Below the pieces are notes generated by a model. That model worked only from the letters and a program-made list of their open reading frames with translations. It was not told where the DNA came from and ran no database searches. 64,000 nucleotides of DNA from Mycolicibacterium lutetiense. Lineage in GTDB: Bacteria > Actinomycetota > Actinomycetes > Mycobacteriales > Mycobacteriaceae. Shown piece by piece: positions 1 through 9,295 of the stretch (its first letter is position 1; each line of letters starts with the position of its first letter). The DNA lies in contig NZ_JAGIOP010000003.1 of assembly GCF_017876775.1 (NCBI RefSeq), forward strand, positions 1-64,000. The letters run 5' to 3'. The position numbers and the translations under genes are program-made.

Positions 1-1223
1 ATTGCCTGTGGCTGTTGCCTTCTGAGGTCACCGAACGCTTCGAGCCGGTCATCGAGGACGTATCGACCGCAGTCGCCCAAGAGGCCGAACGCCAACTCAC
101 CCGCACCGATGAGCACACACCGCGCCAGGTCGCACTGGCCCTCGGCGCCGCTCTCACCGCATGGGCTGAGCTCATATTGCTGCGTTCCTGGTGGTACAGC
201 GGTGGATGGATTCCCGCGGTGGTGTCGTGGGTGCTGACCGTCGCGCTCGTCGCTGGAGCCTGGGCAGCCGCTAACGCCAACCAACCGCAACGGCGCGCCG
301 CCGCTGATGGGTTCGCTTGGACGGCCATCATCCCGTTGGCCGCAGCGGTGGCCACGTCGATACCGGGTCATCCCACGACATGGCACGCTCTGGCCGCGGT
401 ACTGGCCGCCGCCGGCGCGGCAGTGCTCCTGGCCATCTGGACCGATCGACATCTGAGCGCGGTCGCGGCGATCGTCGTCGCGGGACTGGCCGCCGCAGCG
501 GTCTTGGCCGTAGAAGGATCAGGATGGCAGGTGCGACCTGAACGGCTCGCGATGGTGATGTTGATCGTGGTGCTCATCATCGTCACCTACACCTCCAACA
601 CCATGGTGATCACCTCCGGGGTTCCCGGGCCATGGTTCCCATCGCTGACCGGGCGGGGAGTCTTCGAACGACGCCCCAATTCGCCGCGCGACTCGGTCTC
701 GCCCGTGTACCCGGCCGGAACCGAGAAACCTGAGCAGATCGCCGGATGGGCACGACGGGGCAACGCCGTCGCCACTGGAGCGATGCTGGGCTGCGCGGCG
801 GTGCTCGTGGTGGCCGCCCGCTATGCGGTCATCCCCGGCCAGAAGTACGCAGCGTGGTACTTGGTGGTGGCGCTATCGATCGCGCTCATCGTGCTGTTGC
901 GAGCACGTTCGTTCGCCGACCGCTGGCAATCGATCATCCTCACGGTCGCTCCCGTCGTGGCAGTAGCGGTGATCATCGGACGCTACGCGGCCTCCACCAC
1001 ACCACCGGACCTGACGACATCGCTGGTGTGCGTTGCCGTCATCGTGGGTATCGCGGTGCTCGGGCTCGTGGTCGGCCTGGTCGTGGTGACCGCGAAAGTC
1101 AACGCGCCGATTCGACGCATTGTCGAATTCGTCGAGTACGCCTTGTTGCTTCCGCTCCTGCCGCTGGCGGTGTGGCTGCTGGGCCTGGCCTCGATGATGC
1201 GCAACATGCTCGGTGACGTGTGA
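1..1223 (+). CDS. eccD: EccD, ESX type VII secretion membrane channel subunit (5' end outside window)
   Basis: Integral membrane core subunit of the ESX (type VII) secretion complex in the inner membrane. About 400 residues are visible, with some eleven hydrophobic segments separated by short loops and a cytoplasmic N-terminal linker rich in Glu and Arg. This is the EccD topology after its ubiquitin-like N-terminal domain. The reading frame is open to the left edge with no ribosome binding site near the TTG at 15, so the gene begins outside the window and the ubiquitin-like domain is missing here. It is followed without a gap by mycP and eccE, the usual order at the end of ESX loci. Family assignment rests on topology and on these neighbours. 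Confidence 0.85.
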   Translation, partial: CLWLLPSEVTERFEPVIEDVSTAVAQEAERQLTRTDEHTPRQVALALGAALTAWAELILLRSWWYSGGWIPAVVSWVLTVALVAGAWAAANANQPQRRAAADGFAWTAIIPLAAAVATSIPGHPTTWHALAAVLAAAGAAVLLAIWTDRHLSAVAAIVVAGLAAAAVLAVEGSGWQVRPERLAMVMLIVVLIIVTYTSNTMVITSGVPGPWFPSLTGRGVFERRPNSPRDSVSPVYPAGTEKPEQIAGWARRGNAVATGAMLGCAAVLVVAARYAVIPGQKYAAWYLVVALSIALIVLLRARSFADRWQSIILTVAPVVAVAVIIGRYAASTTPPDLTTSLVCVAVIVGIAVLGLVVGLVVVTAKVNAPIRRIVEFVEYALLLPLLPLAVWLLGLASMMRNMLGDV

Positions 1224-2908
1224 TGAACAGCAGGATTCGACGCGGATGCCGCGTCGGGCTCGCCGCAGGGCTGATCACGACCGTCGTGGCTGTCTGCGAC
1301 ACCGGGGCCGCCTGGGCAGTGGAGCCGCCCGTCGTGCCGCCGGGCCCCGCACCCGCCGACCCTGAGCCCGGCCCGGCCGAGCCAATGAAACAGGTCGCCG
1401 GATGCGTGCAGACCGCCGAACTTCCCGGCAGCGACTTCCGTGAACTGCCCCCTCCGCTTCAGATGCTCGACATGCCCGCGGCGTGGAAGGAATCCACCGG
1501 CGCGGGTGTGGTGGTCGGGATCATTGACACTGGGGTGGCACCGCAGCCGCGCTTACCGCACCTGGTCGCCGGGGGCGACTACGTGATGGGTCGCTACGGT
1601 GACGGCTTGTCGGACTGCGACGCTCATGGCACCCTCATTGCTTCCTTGATCGGGGCTGCGCCTTCCGGCGCCCCGCTGCCTGTGCGTCCCGTCGATGCTG
1701 CCCCGCCCCCACCGCTTGAAGGTGCGCCGCAACCAGTTCCGATACCGCCACCGCCCCCACCACCGACAGTGACCGTAACCGCGACGGTCACCCAACCACC
1801 GCCACCGCCGCCGCCCCCTCCGCCTCCAGGGGATGCGCCGCCGCCGGAGGCAGCTCCGGCGTGGGGTCCGGCACCGGCGGTGCCCGCGCCCGCGTCGCCG
1901 CCACCAGGTGGCGGGCCCGATGGCGTCATCGGGATCGCCCCGGATGCCACGCTGATCAGCATTCGTCAGACCGCGCAAACCTTCGGATTCGCCGAACCCA
2001 AGTTCGGAGAAAACACCCAAGATGTGCGCCGTGTCGGCGATATCCATGGGATGGCTCAGGCAGTGGTGCATATGGCCAACCTGGGTGCGAAAGTCATCAA
2101 TATTTCTGTGGTGGCCTGCATTTCGGCAGCCAAGCCCGCAGACCTGACCGAACTGGGTGCCGCACTGCGATACGCGGCCGTGGACCGCGACGTCGTCATC
2201 GTCACGGCCGCGGGCAACGCGGGCACCGAGCAGTGCAAGGACCAAAATCCCGAACCTTCGCCCAACACGCCAGGCGATCCGCTGGGATGGAATACGGTCC
2301 GAACGATCGCCGCTCCAGCGATCTTCGATCAGTTCGTGCTCACCGTCGCAGCCACTGACAGTTCCGGCACCCCCCTGACCGGCGAAGCGGCCTCGCTGCA
2401 CGGCCCGTGGGTGGGTCTGGCAGCACCAGGGACCGACACGGTGGGGTTGTCCCCCGACGGGAAAGTCGTCAACGCCTCCATCGACGGCGACAAGCTCAAG
2501 CCGATCGTGGGCAGCTCGTTCGCCGCGGCCTACACCACCGGCGTCGCTGCTCTAGTCCGCGCGAAATTCAAGGATCTTTCGGCGCACCAAGTGATTCGGC
2601 GTCTGCAGGCGACCGCCACACCTCCGGCTGGAGGCCGCGACACGGTCGTGGGATACGGCGTGCTCGATCCGGTGGCCGCCTTGACATGGGATGTGCCCCC
2701 GGGGGATTGGCTCGCGCCAGGGGTCGACATGCCCCTGCGACACAAGCCTGCACCCCCGGCCCCTGATCCCCGGCCACGATGGGGCGCAGCAGCAGTCGCC
2801 GGCATCGCCGCAATGGTGATCGGCGCCGCGGCCTGGGGAATGACTGTGATGAGACGACGTCGCCGCGCTGAAACTTCGGCGGGCGCATGGGAGGACCGAT
2901 GGCTCTGA
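1223..2908 (+). CDS. mycP: MycP mycosin, membrane-anchored subtilisin-like serine protease of ESX
   Basis: Protease that stabilises and acts with ESX systems on the outer face of the cytoplasmic membrane. There is a signal peptide at about residues 5-33, then a subtilase domain with Asp about 102 (IIDTGV), His about 135 (DAHGTL) and Ser about 432 (GSSFAA) as catalytic triad. A Pro/Gly-rich loop at about 150-240 interrupts the domain between His and Ser. A C-terminal transmembrane helix near residues 525-545 is followed by an Arg-rich tail. The start ATG overlaps the eccD stop (TGATG); a GTG lies one codon upstream. The long poly-proline insert and the C-terminal anchor are typical of mycosins. 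Confidence 0.93.
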   Translation: MNSRIRRGCRVGLAAGLITTVVAVCDTGAAWAVEPPVVPPGPAPADPEPGPAEPMKQVAGCVQTAELPGSDFRELPPPLQMLDMPAAWKESTGAGVVVGIIDTGVAPQPRLPHLVAGGDYVMGRYGDGLSDCDAHGTLIASLIGAAPSGAPLPVRPVDAAPPPPLEGAPQPVPIPPPPPPPTVTVTATVTQPPPPPPPPPPPGDAPPPEAAPAWGPAPAVPAPASPPPGGGPDGVIGIAPDATLISIRQTAQTFGFAEPKFGENTQDVRRVGDIHGMAQAVVHMANLGAKVINISVVACISAAKPADLTELGAALRYAAVDRDVVIVTAAGNAGTEQCKDQNPEPSPNTPGDPLGWNTVRTIAAPAIFDQFVLTVAATDSSGTPLTGEAASLHGPWVGLAAPGTDTVGLSPDGKVVNASIDGDKLKPIVGSSFAAAYTTGVAALVRAKFKDLSAHQVIRRLQATATPPAGGRDTVVGYGVLDPVAALTWDVPPGDWLAPGVDMPLRHKPAPPAPDPRPRWGAAAVAGIAAMVIGAAAWGMTVMRRRRRAETSAGAWEDRWL

Positions 2909-4617
2909 ATCCGTACGTCGGCAAGCTTATTGCCGCCGAAATCGCCGCACTGCCCATCGCGGCCGCCGCGTACGCCGCCGGCGCCCCAGCGATATGGGCA
3001 GTCGCGGTCGGCGCTGCGCTCGCGGTGTGCCTGTTCGTAGTTCCCATTCGGGATATGACCCTGTGGCAGTGGGCAATCCAGTTTGCGCACTGGGTTCGTC
3101 GCCGTCGCTACCACCTGCACGAGGTGATGCAACCTCCCTCGGACAACAAGCGCGAAGAGGCACCAACCCCCGATCCCGGATCGCCGAGCGACGACGAGCA
3201 GACCGACACTGCTGCCGTCGATCGCGTTCGCAAGGATCGCTTCACCGACGTCGCGATCAACGACACCACGCACGTGGGGGTGCTCGTCGAGGACCACACC
3301 GTCGTCACGATGGTGGCGCTGTGGGGCCGGCCGTACCTGCCCACCCTGCTGACTGCCAATCGGGCTGAGACCCCCAACGCGGTGCCGTTGACCGTCATCG
3401 CCGGTGAGATGAAACGGGCGAGTCTGGGGGTCGATGTTGATGTGGTCGCCGAAGGTACGCGCAGCTATACCGCCGACCCCTACGGCGCGGCGTTCACCGC
3501 GTTCATCGGCCGCCGACCCGTCGTCGGGCAACGCAGCGCCACCCTGGTGGTTCGCCTCGACACCCACGCCGCCGACACCACCTCCGGTCTCATGTGGCGC
3601 CCGAACAGCGTGACCGCTGTCATCGCCGCGACACAGCGCATTGTCAAAGCGTTGCGCCAAGCCGGATGCCGCGCCGAAATTCTCACCGCCGCCCAGATGC
3701 GCAATACCACCGCGGCCACCGTAGGGGGAGCGGAACGCCTCGACGCGACCTACCACGATTGCTGGGCCACACTGCATCAACCAGGGCATGGATACACCAC
3801 CAGCTACTACCTGCCCGCCGATCACCTGACACCGCGAGCCTTGGAAGACCTCTGGTCGATTGACGCCGACCACACCACGGTGGTGGTCGCGCTGCGCCGC
3901 TACGACGAGGGTGTACGTGTTGGCGCCCTCGTGCGGTTGGTGACGAGTCGACCACTTCGCACCACCCCGGCTACGACTTTGCGCCGGTGCACTGGCCGAC
4001 AGTGGGAAGTGTTGGTGCGCACCATCCCTGGTGCGGCGCGACTGACCACCTTGTTGCCGACAATCGAGCTCACCGACGCACTCGACGAGTGTGTCGCGGT
4101 CGGCCCGTCAGGCATTCTGATCGGCGCGACGCGCGACGACCGCACGGCACGACAGGCCGGATCGGTGCTCATTCCGTTCTTCGACCCGGCCGGACCAACC
4201 CGCATCGCGGCCAACGTCGACGATGCCACCGTTCGACAGCTGATCCGGCGTGCCTCGGCAGCCGGCGAGCTCGTCGCGGTCTACGACGCCGTGGGCCGGT
4301 GGTCGATGACCGGTGCCTCCTCGAGGATTTGGACGACCCGAGATCACACCGAGCAGCCACCCAGGCCACCGACCATGGTCTTTCACCACATCAGCAGCAG
4401 CAATCCTTGCCCAGGAGCACGCAGCGCGGTCGCAGTCGGCCCGCCGCGCCCCGGCTACAGCCCCGATATCTGGATCGATCAGTACGGCGCAAAATCTCTG
4501 CAACTCAACACCGCCAAATTCGACGTCCCGCTGGAACCGATCACCATCCGCGGCGAAGACGCCGCCACGGCGCCGGCTCGGCCACCGCAGCCCGCCCTTG
4601 TCGGCAGCCAGCAGTAG
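2899..4617 (+). CDS. eccE: EccE, ESX type VII secretion membrane protein
   Basis: Peripheral subunit of the ESX membrane complex. The N-terminus has two hydrophobic segments (about residues 8-50) ending in a short basic patch (WVRRRR), followed by a soluble domain with alternating beta/alpha pattern, as in EccE proteins. I chose the ATG at 2899 because GGGAGG lies about 5 bases upstream; an ATG at 2887 would lack a binding site. The gene overlaps the end of mycP by ten bases, so translation is probably coupled. About 572 residues, longer than ESX-1 EccE and close to other ESX versions. The calling relies on the eccD-mycP-eccE order and the N-terminal topology. Confidence 0.85.
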   Translation: MALNPYVGKLIAAEIAALPIAAAAYAAGAPAIWAVAVGAALAVCLFVVPIRDMTLWQWAIQFAHWVRRRRYHLHEVMQPPSDNKREEAPTPDPGSPSDDEQTDTAAVDRVRKDRFTDVAINDTTHVGVLVEDHTVVTMVALWGRPYLPTLLTANRAETPNAVPLTVIAGEMKRASLGVDVDVVAEGTRSYTADPYGAAFTAFIGRRPVVGQRSATLVVRLDTHAADTTSGLMWRPNSVTAVIAATQRIVKALRQAGCRAEILTAAQMRNTTAATVGGAERLDATYHDCWATLHQPGHGYTTSYYLPADHLTPRALEDLWSIDADHTTVVVALRRYDEGVRVGALVRLVTSRPLRTTPATTLRRCTGRQWEVLVRTIPGAARLTTLLPTIELTDALDECVAVGPSGILIGATRDDRTARQAGSVLIPFFDPAGPTRIAANVDDATVRQLIRRASAAGELVAVYDAVGRWSMTGASSRIWTTRDHTEQPPRPPTMVFHHISSSNPCPGARSAVAVGPPRPGYSPDIWIDQYGAKSLQLNTAKFDVPLEPITIRGEDAATAPARPPQPALVGSQQ

Positions 4618-4641
4618 TGTCGCGTCAAATCTCATGGGGGG

Positions 4642-5610
4642 ATGGGTGATCGAATGGCGAAGAAAGCTCAGAAGCGGAGATGGAAGCGGACGTTCTACCA
4701 CGGCGGCGTGCCTGGGGGACGGCCCGGAGATCTGATCTATCCGGCCGCTGAGCTCGGATTGGACTACACCGCAGCGTATTTGTGCACTCCCGGCCTGCCC
4801 CTGCAGATGCCGAAGTACGAGCCCGATCGGGTGCACTTCACCACTCATCTCGGGGTAGCGCGAGGTTATGCCGCACAGTACGTCGCCCCGGGCGTAGGTC
4901 CGGTGCCCGGCGATGTCTATCGCGTGGTTGTTGACGGTCCGATCGAGCCCGATCCCGACTTCAGTGATCAGAAAGTCGTCAACGTCTACGGCACCAGCCG
5001 CAAACCGGTCACGATCAGTGCCGTCGTGGAACGAAACGTCGTGCTCGACCGACGCCAAATCAACGAAGCCGGGTGGCCATATCGCTGCTTTTTCGGCGAA
5101 TGGGAACCCGTTCACACCAAAGACGGCACCGTCTTGGCTTCGCACGAGATGCGCGACCTCGGCGCCACCGACAACTACCTCCAATTGCTACCACCGTGGA
5201 TGGACGCACGTGAATTCGGCAACAGCGGGCGCCTTTGGAGTCCGGGCCGGGAAGGAGTTGTGTGGGCAAGTCCTGACGAAGTGCTGGAAGTCCTTTCACA
5301 CCTGAAGTTGGATACGGGCCCGCACATCATGACGGGCGACAACGTCCACGCTCGCTTCGATCCTGTATGTGAAAAGCCGATTCTGTTCGGCTACTACCAA
5401 TGCCGAGAATGTGGAGCTACATTCGGCGATCCAACGATCAGTCTCGACGAGCAGGACCCGGCGATCCATGCGGCCGCCATCCACCAAGCCGGTGACGAGG
5501 TGGTCACCATTGCACAGTTCAACGGCGGCGACCTCAACGAGTACTTGTACGCCCTGGCCCGGCGGTCACCGGAACGCTGGGCATCGTGGAGACCTCAGGG
5601 ACAGCGCTGA
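4642..5610 (+). CDS. Arr-like ADP-ribosyltransferase domain protein with C-terminal CxxC
   Basis: Residues about 17-132 resemble rifamycin ADP-ribosyltransferase (Arr). The order is FYHGG (the Arr FYHGT motif, His20), a GDLI segment, VHFTTHLGVARGYAAQY matching the Arr strand with the NAD-contacting Tyr, then VYRVVVDGPIEPDPDFSDQK matching the conserved VEPTGPFEDDPN(L)T(N)K region, and finally a strand before VVER. The Tyr of the Arr triad seems to be His here (VHF). The remaining 190 residues are not in Arr and contain CRECG (Cys254, Cys257), possibly half of a zinc site. It lies directly after eccE in the same direction, so it may be co-transcribed. Substrate unknown; drug, protein or nucleic acid are all possible. 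An alternative start is the ATG at 4654. Confidence 0.6.
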   Translation: MGDRMAKKAQKRRWKRTFYHGGVPGGRPGDLIYPAAELGLDYTAAYLCTPGLPLQMPKYEPDRVHFTTHLGVARGYAAQYVAPGVGPVPGDVYRVVVDGPIEPDPDFSDQKVVNVYGTSRKPVTISAVVERNVVLDRRQINEAGWPYRCFFGEWEPVHTKDGTVLASHEMRDLGATDNYLQLLPPWMDAREFGNSGRLWSPGREGVVWASPDEVLEVLSHLKLDTGPHIMTGDNVHARFDPVCEKPILFGYYQCRECGATFGDPTISLDEQDPAIHAAAIHQAGDEVVTIAQFNGGDLNEYLYALARRSPERWASWRPQGQR

Positions 5611-5780
5611 GACATCGCTACGACTGTGGATGCGTTTGATGGCCAGGCTGCCGTTGAACCGCTCCACTTTCCGGGTGGGACGTGTCGCGCCTTGTCCGAC
5701 GCCGGAACTGGATCCCCGCGATCGCCACGGATGCCAGTACGTGAACTCGGAGCGCAGTCGCCGCGCCGACTTCGGCGCCA

Positions 5781-7103
5781 TCAACAGTTTGGCAGGTTGA
5801 TCCGACGCGGAAGCCCGTACGTTGGCGTGTAGATCGCGGTCGACCCGATCCAGTGCGTCAGGGTTGCGGTTTTGTCATCGCGGGCGGCGAGGATGGCTTC
5901 GTCGGGGGCTGTGGTGAGGCCGATGCCGCTGCCAAGGTGTTGGGCGACGGCGTGGCTTGCCATCTTTGTCCAGGCGTTAGCGGCGTAGTAGTGCAGGGCG
6001 CCGGTGCGGAATCCTTTGGTGATGGCAACGGGGATTTCGGGGGCAAGCTGGGCGTCGTAGGTGATGACGATGTTGTCGCTGAGGTTCCATTCGTCGACGT
6101 CGACAAGGGCGGGGCCGGTGTGCGGAATGTGTGTGGCGGGCCGTTGTTGGCCGTCGATGCGCCAGGTGCTGTCGCGGACGCGAGCGGCGAGCAGGCCCGC
6201 GAAGAGCGCGCAGACTGTCCGGTCTGGTGATGCTAAGGCTGGACTGGCTTGGCTGGCCTTGTAGAACGTGGTGTTCCAGTAGTCCAGGAAACTGGTGTAT
6301 CCCTGTGCGCCTTGGGGACCAAGGTCGGTGATGGTCTGCATCCCGCCGCCATACGCGGCGATGCCCAGAAGTGTGTAAGCGATGGACTCGACTTTTCCTG
6401 GCTGTGCGTCGTATTGGGCTGCTGCGATGAGTCCGGCGGCGAGAGTTCGGGCTCCTGAGGTCCCGGTGAGGGAATTGACCGGGTCGACGGTGATCAGGTC
6501 ACCGAACCGGTTGTAGTCCTGGTCTGCCCCAACCTGGTAGGTGACGGTTTTCCGAGTGGGAATGGTCTCAGACCTGGTGAGTTCTTTGTGGATCTGCCGC
6601 AGGTAGTGGGTGTCGCCATCGGCGGTGGTGATGTTGTCGACAGTCGTGTCGAGGAAGGTGATGCCGGCCCGGCTGTTGGCGAGCGTGGTGAGCGCGAGGG
6701 GATGGCCGTTGGTGAGCAGTGTCTGCTCGGGTTCGAGGTCGACGGGCTGGCCGAGGTCGGGGCCAGGTTCGGCGATGAAGCCGAGCGTGGCGACACGTGG
6801 CGGTTCGCCGGTGGTGTTGACGGCTTCGGTGTACCGGTCGCCGTACGTGGCCGTCTGTGGCTCCTCGGTGAGGCCCGCTTGGATGTGCTGGTGCAGGCGC
6901 TCGGTCATGCCGACGGGCCAGCGGTAGGCGCGGTCGTATTCGCGTGCGTAGCGGCTGATGTCGGTGTTGTCGCCGGCTTCGATGGCGGCTTGGGCTTGGC
7001 GGTACGGACCTCCTAGGTCGGCGACCTGGCTCTGGCTGAGCTCGCGCTGCAGTCGGTGTTGTTGAAGGTATGCGCCGATGTGGGCGGTGCGGGTTATATC
7101 CAT
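5781..7103 (-). CDS. Hypothetical 440-residue protein with N-terminal Cro/C1-like helix-turn-helix
   Basis: The first 60 residues look like an XRE-type helix-turn-helix (IGAYLQQHRLQRELSQSQVA...), with conserved spacing of the two helices. The remainder is a soluble domain with no motif I recognise, containing Gly-rich GIAAYGGGMQ and ending in TYGLPRRINL. The start ATG at 7103 sits next to an AT-rich, dyad-rich stretch that may be its own operator. It faces convergently against the ADP-ribosyltransferase candidate and is separated from the DUF2637 gene by 148 bases. It may be a plasmid regulator with a ligand-binding or structural C-terminal domain; the function is not known. Confidence 0.6.
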   Translation of the reverse strand: MDITRTAHIGAYLQQHRLQRELSQSQVADLGGPYRQAQAAIEAGDNTDISRYAREYDRAYRWPVGMTERLHQHIQAGLTEEPQTATYGDRYTEAVNTTGEPPRVATLGFIAEPGPDLGQPVDLEPEQTLLTNGHPLALTTLANSRAGITFLDTTVDNITTADGDTHYLRQIHKELTRSETIPTRKTVTYQVGADQDYNRFGDLITVDPVNSLTGTSGARTLAAGLIAAAQYDAQPGKVESIAYTLLGIAAYGGGMQTITDLGPQGAQGYTSFLDYWNTTFYKASQASPALASPDRTVCALFAGLLAARVRDSTWRIDGQQRPATHIPHTGPALVDVDEWNLSDNIVITYDAQLAPEIPVAITKGFRTGALHYYAANAWTKMASHAVAQHLGSGIGLTTAPDEAILAARDDKTATLTHWIGSTAIYTPTYGLPRRINLPNC

Positions 7104-7165
7104 GCATGGACAATAACAGCATTTAACATAGGTCTAGTTATGTCCTGTTATCGTGTCGGATTCGT
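7104..7165. promoter_or_regulatory. AT-rich dyad upstream of the HTH gene
   Basis: ATAACAG at 7113-7119 is inverted as CTGTTAT at 7145-7151. The flanks GACA and TGTC also pair, and there is weaker symmetry in between (TTAACATA and TAGTTATG). The stretch is much richer in A/T than its surroundings and sits just before the start codon of the minus-strand HTH gene, so it is probably promoter plus operator, perhaps autoregulatory. Confidence 0.45.
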
Positions 7166-7251
7166 GGGATGCGGCTGTGGCTGAAACTGCCCGACAACGC
7201 CGCACGTGGCGTGGACTGCCACATGCGGCTGATTCATGGGCCAGTGATGCG

Positions 7252-8031
7252 TCAGTCCGCTAGATCGGCGGCCAAGATCCGCCGCACCGTGCTCGGGTGC
7301 ATCTCGGTTTGTGCGGCGATGTCGGCGACCTCTTCGCCGCGGTCGGCGAGTGCGAGAACGCGTTGCACTTCGCCGGTGTTTTTGCGAAGTCGGCGACGGG
7401 CATTAAGAACTTTGGTAGCGCGTAGTGCGTGTTCGGCATCAGGTGTGCAGTTGTCGAGTTCCGCCTCGTCTGAGTCTTCGGTGTCGAGCTCGGCGCCTTC
7501 GGGTTCGGGGTCTTTGGCCCGTGGGGTCAGGACGACCAGCGCAATGGTGGATTGGGCGATGGTGACATCGACGATCGCTGGCCACAAGAAGGCCAGTCCG
7601 ATGGTGATTCCTGAGCGTATTGCGAGGTCGCGCAGGGATTCGAAGGACAGAACGAAGGCACCGACAGCTATCACGGCTGTCATGGCGAGAGCCACCCATG
7701 CGATGAAGTTGAACGTACGCAGGTTGCGGACGAGGATGGCTAGGCCCTCGATGGAAAGCATGAGGATCACCGGTGGGGCGACGGCAACCGCGACTGCCAG
7801 TTGACGAGGTACGTCGATGGTCTCTGAAACCCATGCGTGAGCACCGTTTCCGGCGATGGAGGTGGCGGTCGCGAGGGCGAGGACAATCCGGAAATAGAGT
7901 CGGGCGCGTCTACGTTCAGCCTCGGCGACGGAGCTGAATATCGCCTCGATGGCTGCGGATGCCAAAGCCATGAGGCGGGCGCTAAAGGTGAGAGTCGGCA
8001 GCGGGGCTGTGAGTACGAGTGCGTTGTCCAT
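7252..8031 (-). CDS. DUF2637-type membrane protein with C-terminal helix-turn-helix
   Basis: About 259 residues. After a 45-residue Arg-rich amphipathic start there are four hydrophobic segments between about 47 and 165, spaced as in the DUF2637 family common on actinobacterial plasmids and integrative elements. An acidic linker (EPEGAELDTEDSDEAELD) follows, then a basic C-terminus with a homeodomain-like helix-turn-helix (EVADIAAQTEMHPSTVRRIL). The second gene of a minus-strand trio, it starts 8 bases after the previous stop. Members are often linked to plasmid transfer or spread, but no biochemical role is established. Confidence 0.7.
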   Translation of the reverse strand: MDNALVLTAPLPTLTFSARLMALASAAIEAIFSSVAEAERRRARLYFRIVLALATATSIAGNGAHAWVSETIDVPRQLAVAVAVAPPVILMLSIEGLAILVRNLRTFNFIAWVALAMTAVIAVGAFVLSFESLRDLAIRSGITIGLAFLWPAIVDVTIAQSTIALVVLTPRAKDPEPEGAELDTEDSDEAELDNCTPDAEHALRATKVLNARRRLRKNTGEVQRVLALADRGEEVADIAAQTEMHPSTVRRILAADLAD

Positions 8032-8038
8032 GGCAGCC

Positions 8039-8863
8039 TCAGGGGTAGGGCGTGTAGTCGTATTCGGGGTAGGCCGGAGGGCTGTTGTGGAGCATGTCGA
8101 GAGGCAGGTGCAGCATCGCTGCGGCGATTTGCCAGATGTACCAAAGGATTCCGAGGACGACGGGTGCGCTAGCGATCAGCAATGGAGTCCAGTGCAGGGT
8201 GGGAACTCCGAAGCGCGGAACCGAAAGGGGCCGGCGCCGGGGAACCTGGGGGGCCGGTGGATCGAGCAGGGTGGGCATGGCCACGTCGCGGCCACCGAGG
8301 AAGAGATTCTCATCGACGTCGGTGGCCTCGGGGGTCAGCGGCCACCAGTGGCTGGAGCCTTCAACTGCCAACCATCCTTCGAGGATGCCGTAGATCGCGG
8401 CGGCGAGAAACACTGCGGGTAGTTGCGCCAGGAGCCAGGGCACGAGGACAACCGAGGTGAAGCTGGCCGCAGGGTCGTAAACCACAGGAAGTGGCAGGCC
8501 GCAGATGGCGGCGGTACCGAAAAGCGCGGGGATCGGGTAGCCCATAAGCCGGTCGGGGATGAGTGTGGTGATCTTGCCGTAGAGCAGCCGTCCAAGGGGC
8601 CACGCGAGAGGAGCAGCGAGCGCGCAGACCACCACCAGGGCGGTCTCGAATCCTCCGGTCGGTGTGGACATCTGACGGAACACCAGGGGCGCGGTGACGT
8701 CGTCGTCGTGCGGATCTGGTCGTGCTCCTGTGCGGGCGCGGTCGCGTGCTCGGATGGCCTTGCCTAGGCGTTCGGCGCGACGTTTTTGGATGAGCAGGAT
8801 GCCGGCGTGTCCGGCGATCCAGGCGCGGCGTTGTTCGGCGAAAGTGTCGATGGCGGTGGGCAT
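8039..8863 (-). CDS. Hypothetical membrane protein in DUF2637 operon
   Basis: About 274 residues. A basic amphipathic N-terminus (residues 10-50, many Arg) is followed by hydrophobic segments near 75-95, 112-130, 140-165 and 230-250, and a short Pro/Tyr-rich tail (PEYDYTPYP). No recognisable motif. The ATG directly follows the stop of the upstream HTH gene (TAGATG), which indicates translational coupling. By position it probably works with the DUF2637 protein at the membrane, perhaps in plasmid transfer. Confidence 0.65.
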   Translation of the reverse strand: MPTAIDTFAEQRRAWIAGHAGILLIQKRRAERLGKAIRARDRARTGARPDPHDDDVTAPLVFRQMSTPTGGFETALVVVCALAAPLAWPLGRLLYGKITTLIPDRLMGYPIPALFGTAAICGLPLPVVYDPAASFTSVVLVPWLLAQLPAVFLAAAIYGILEGWLAVEGSSHWWPLTPEATDVDENLFLGGRDVAMPTLLDPPAPQVPRRRPLSVPRFGVPTLHWTPLLIASAPVVLGILWYIWQIAAAMLHLPLDMLHNSPPAYPEYDYTPYP

Positions 8864-9295
8864 CTAACTCACCTGTGGCTGGTCGGCGCGGTCGCCGAGC
8901 AGGCCTTGCAGCAGCGCTTCGGATTCTCTGATGAGATCGCGGGCTTCGCGCAGGATGTCCAGCGAGGCGCCGATGACAGTGACGGCATGGTCGTCGGTGC
9001 CGGTGAGGGCCATCCGGGTCTCAGGGAGGCCTCCGTCGAGGACTCGTGCGGCTGACCCGGGTGCCCACCCGAGGGCGCTGTCGATGCGGGTCAGCGTTGA
9101 GTCCCGGAGTCGGCGTCCGGTGCCGTTGATGGCTTTGTGGAGGGTTGACCGATCGGGGCCGCCCCTGCTGGCCAGTTCGCTGGAACTGATGCGCAACTGT
9201 GCGGTGCGTCTGCGGACGAAGTGGTCGAGTCGCGCTGGTCCGCTGTCGGCCACCGAGTCGTGGCTGTTGTTGATGTCTTCCACACCAGAAATCAA
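8864..9295 (-). CDS. Small helix-turn-helix regulator
   Basis: About 143 residues with an XRE-like helix-turn-helix at about 30-80 (ISSSELASRGGPDRSTLHKAINGTGRRLRDSTLTRIDSAL is the recognisable stretch), then a coiled-coil-prone C-terminus (LREARDLIRESEALLQGLL). It is first gene of the minus-strand trio and faces the transfer operon across a 97-base divergent promoter region, so it may regulate both directions. The start is uncertain: TTG at 9295 or GTG at 9283; neither has a clear binding site. Confidence 0.65.
   Translation of the reverse strand: MISGVEDINNSHDSVADSGPARLDHFVRRRTAQLRISSSELASRGGPDRSTLHKAINGTGRRLRDSTLTRIDSALGWAPGSAARVLDGGLPETRMALTGTDDHAVTVIGASLDILREARDLIRESEALLQGLLGDRADQPQVS

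Noticed and set aside
317..1216. Open frames on other strands and frames over the eccD gene
   Set aside because: They have Arg/Gly-biased composition typical of shadow frames in GC-rich DNA, with no binding sites; the eccD frame explains the region.
1740..1840. CRISPR or tandem-repeat array in the proline-rich stretch
   Set aside because: The repetition comes from CCG/CCA proline codons of the mycosin loop, without spacers or conserved repeat units. No CRISPR array was found anywhere in the window.
1553..2401. Long minus-strand frame inside mycP
   Set aside because: Composition is Arg/Gly/Trp-rich antisense noise opposite a subtilase with an intact catalytic triad.
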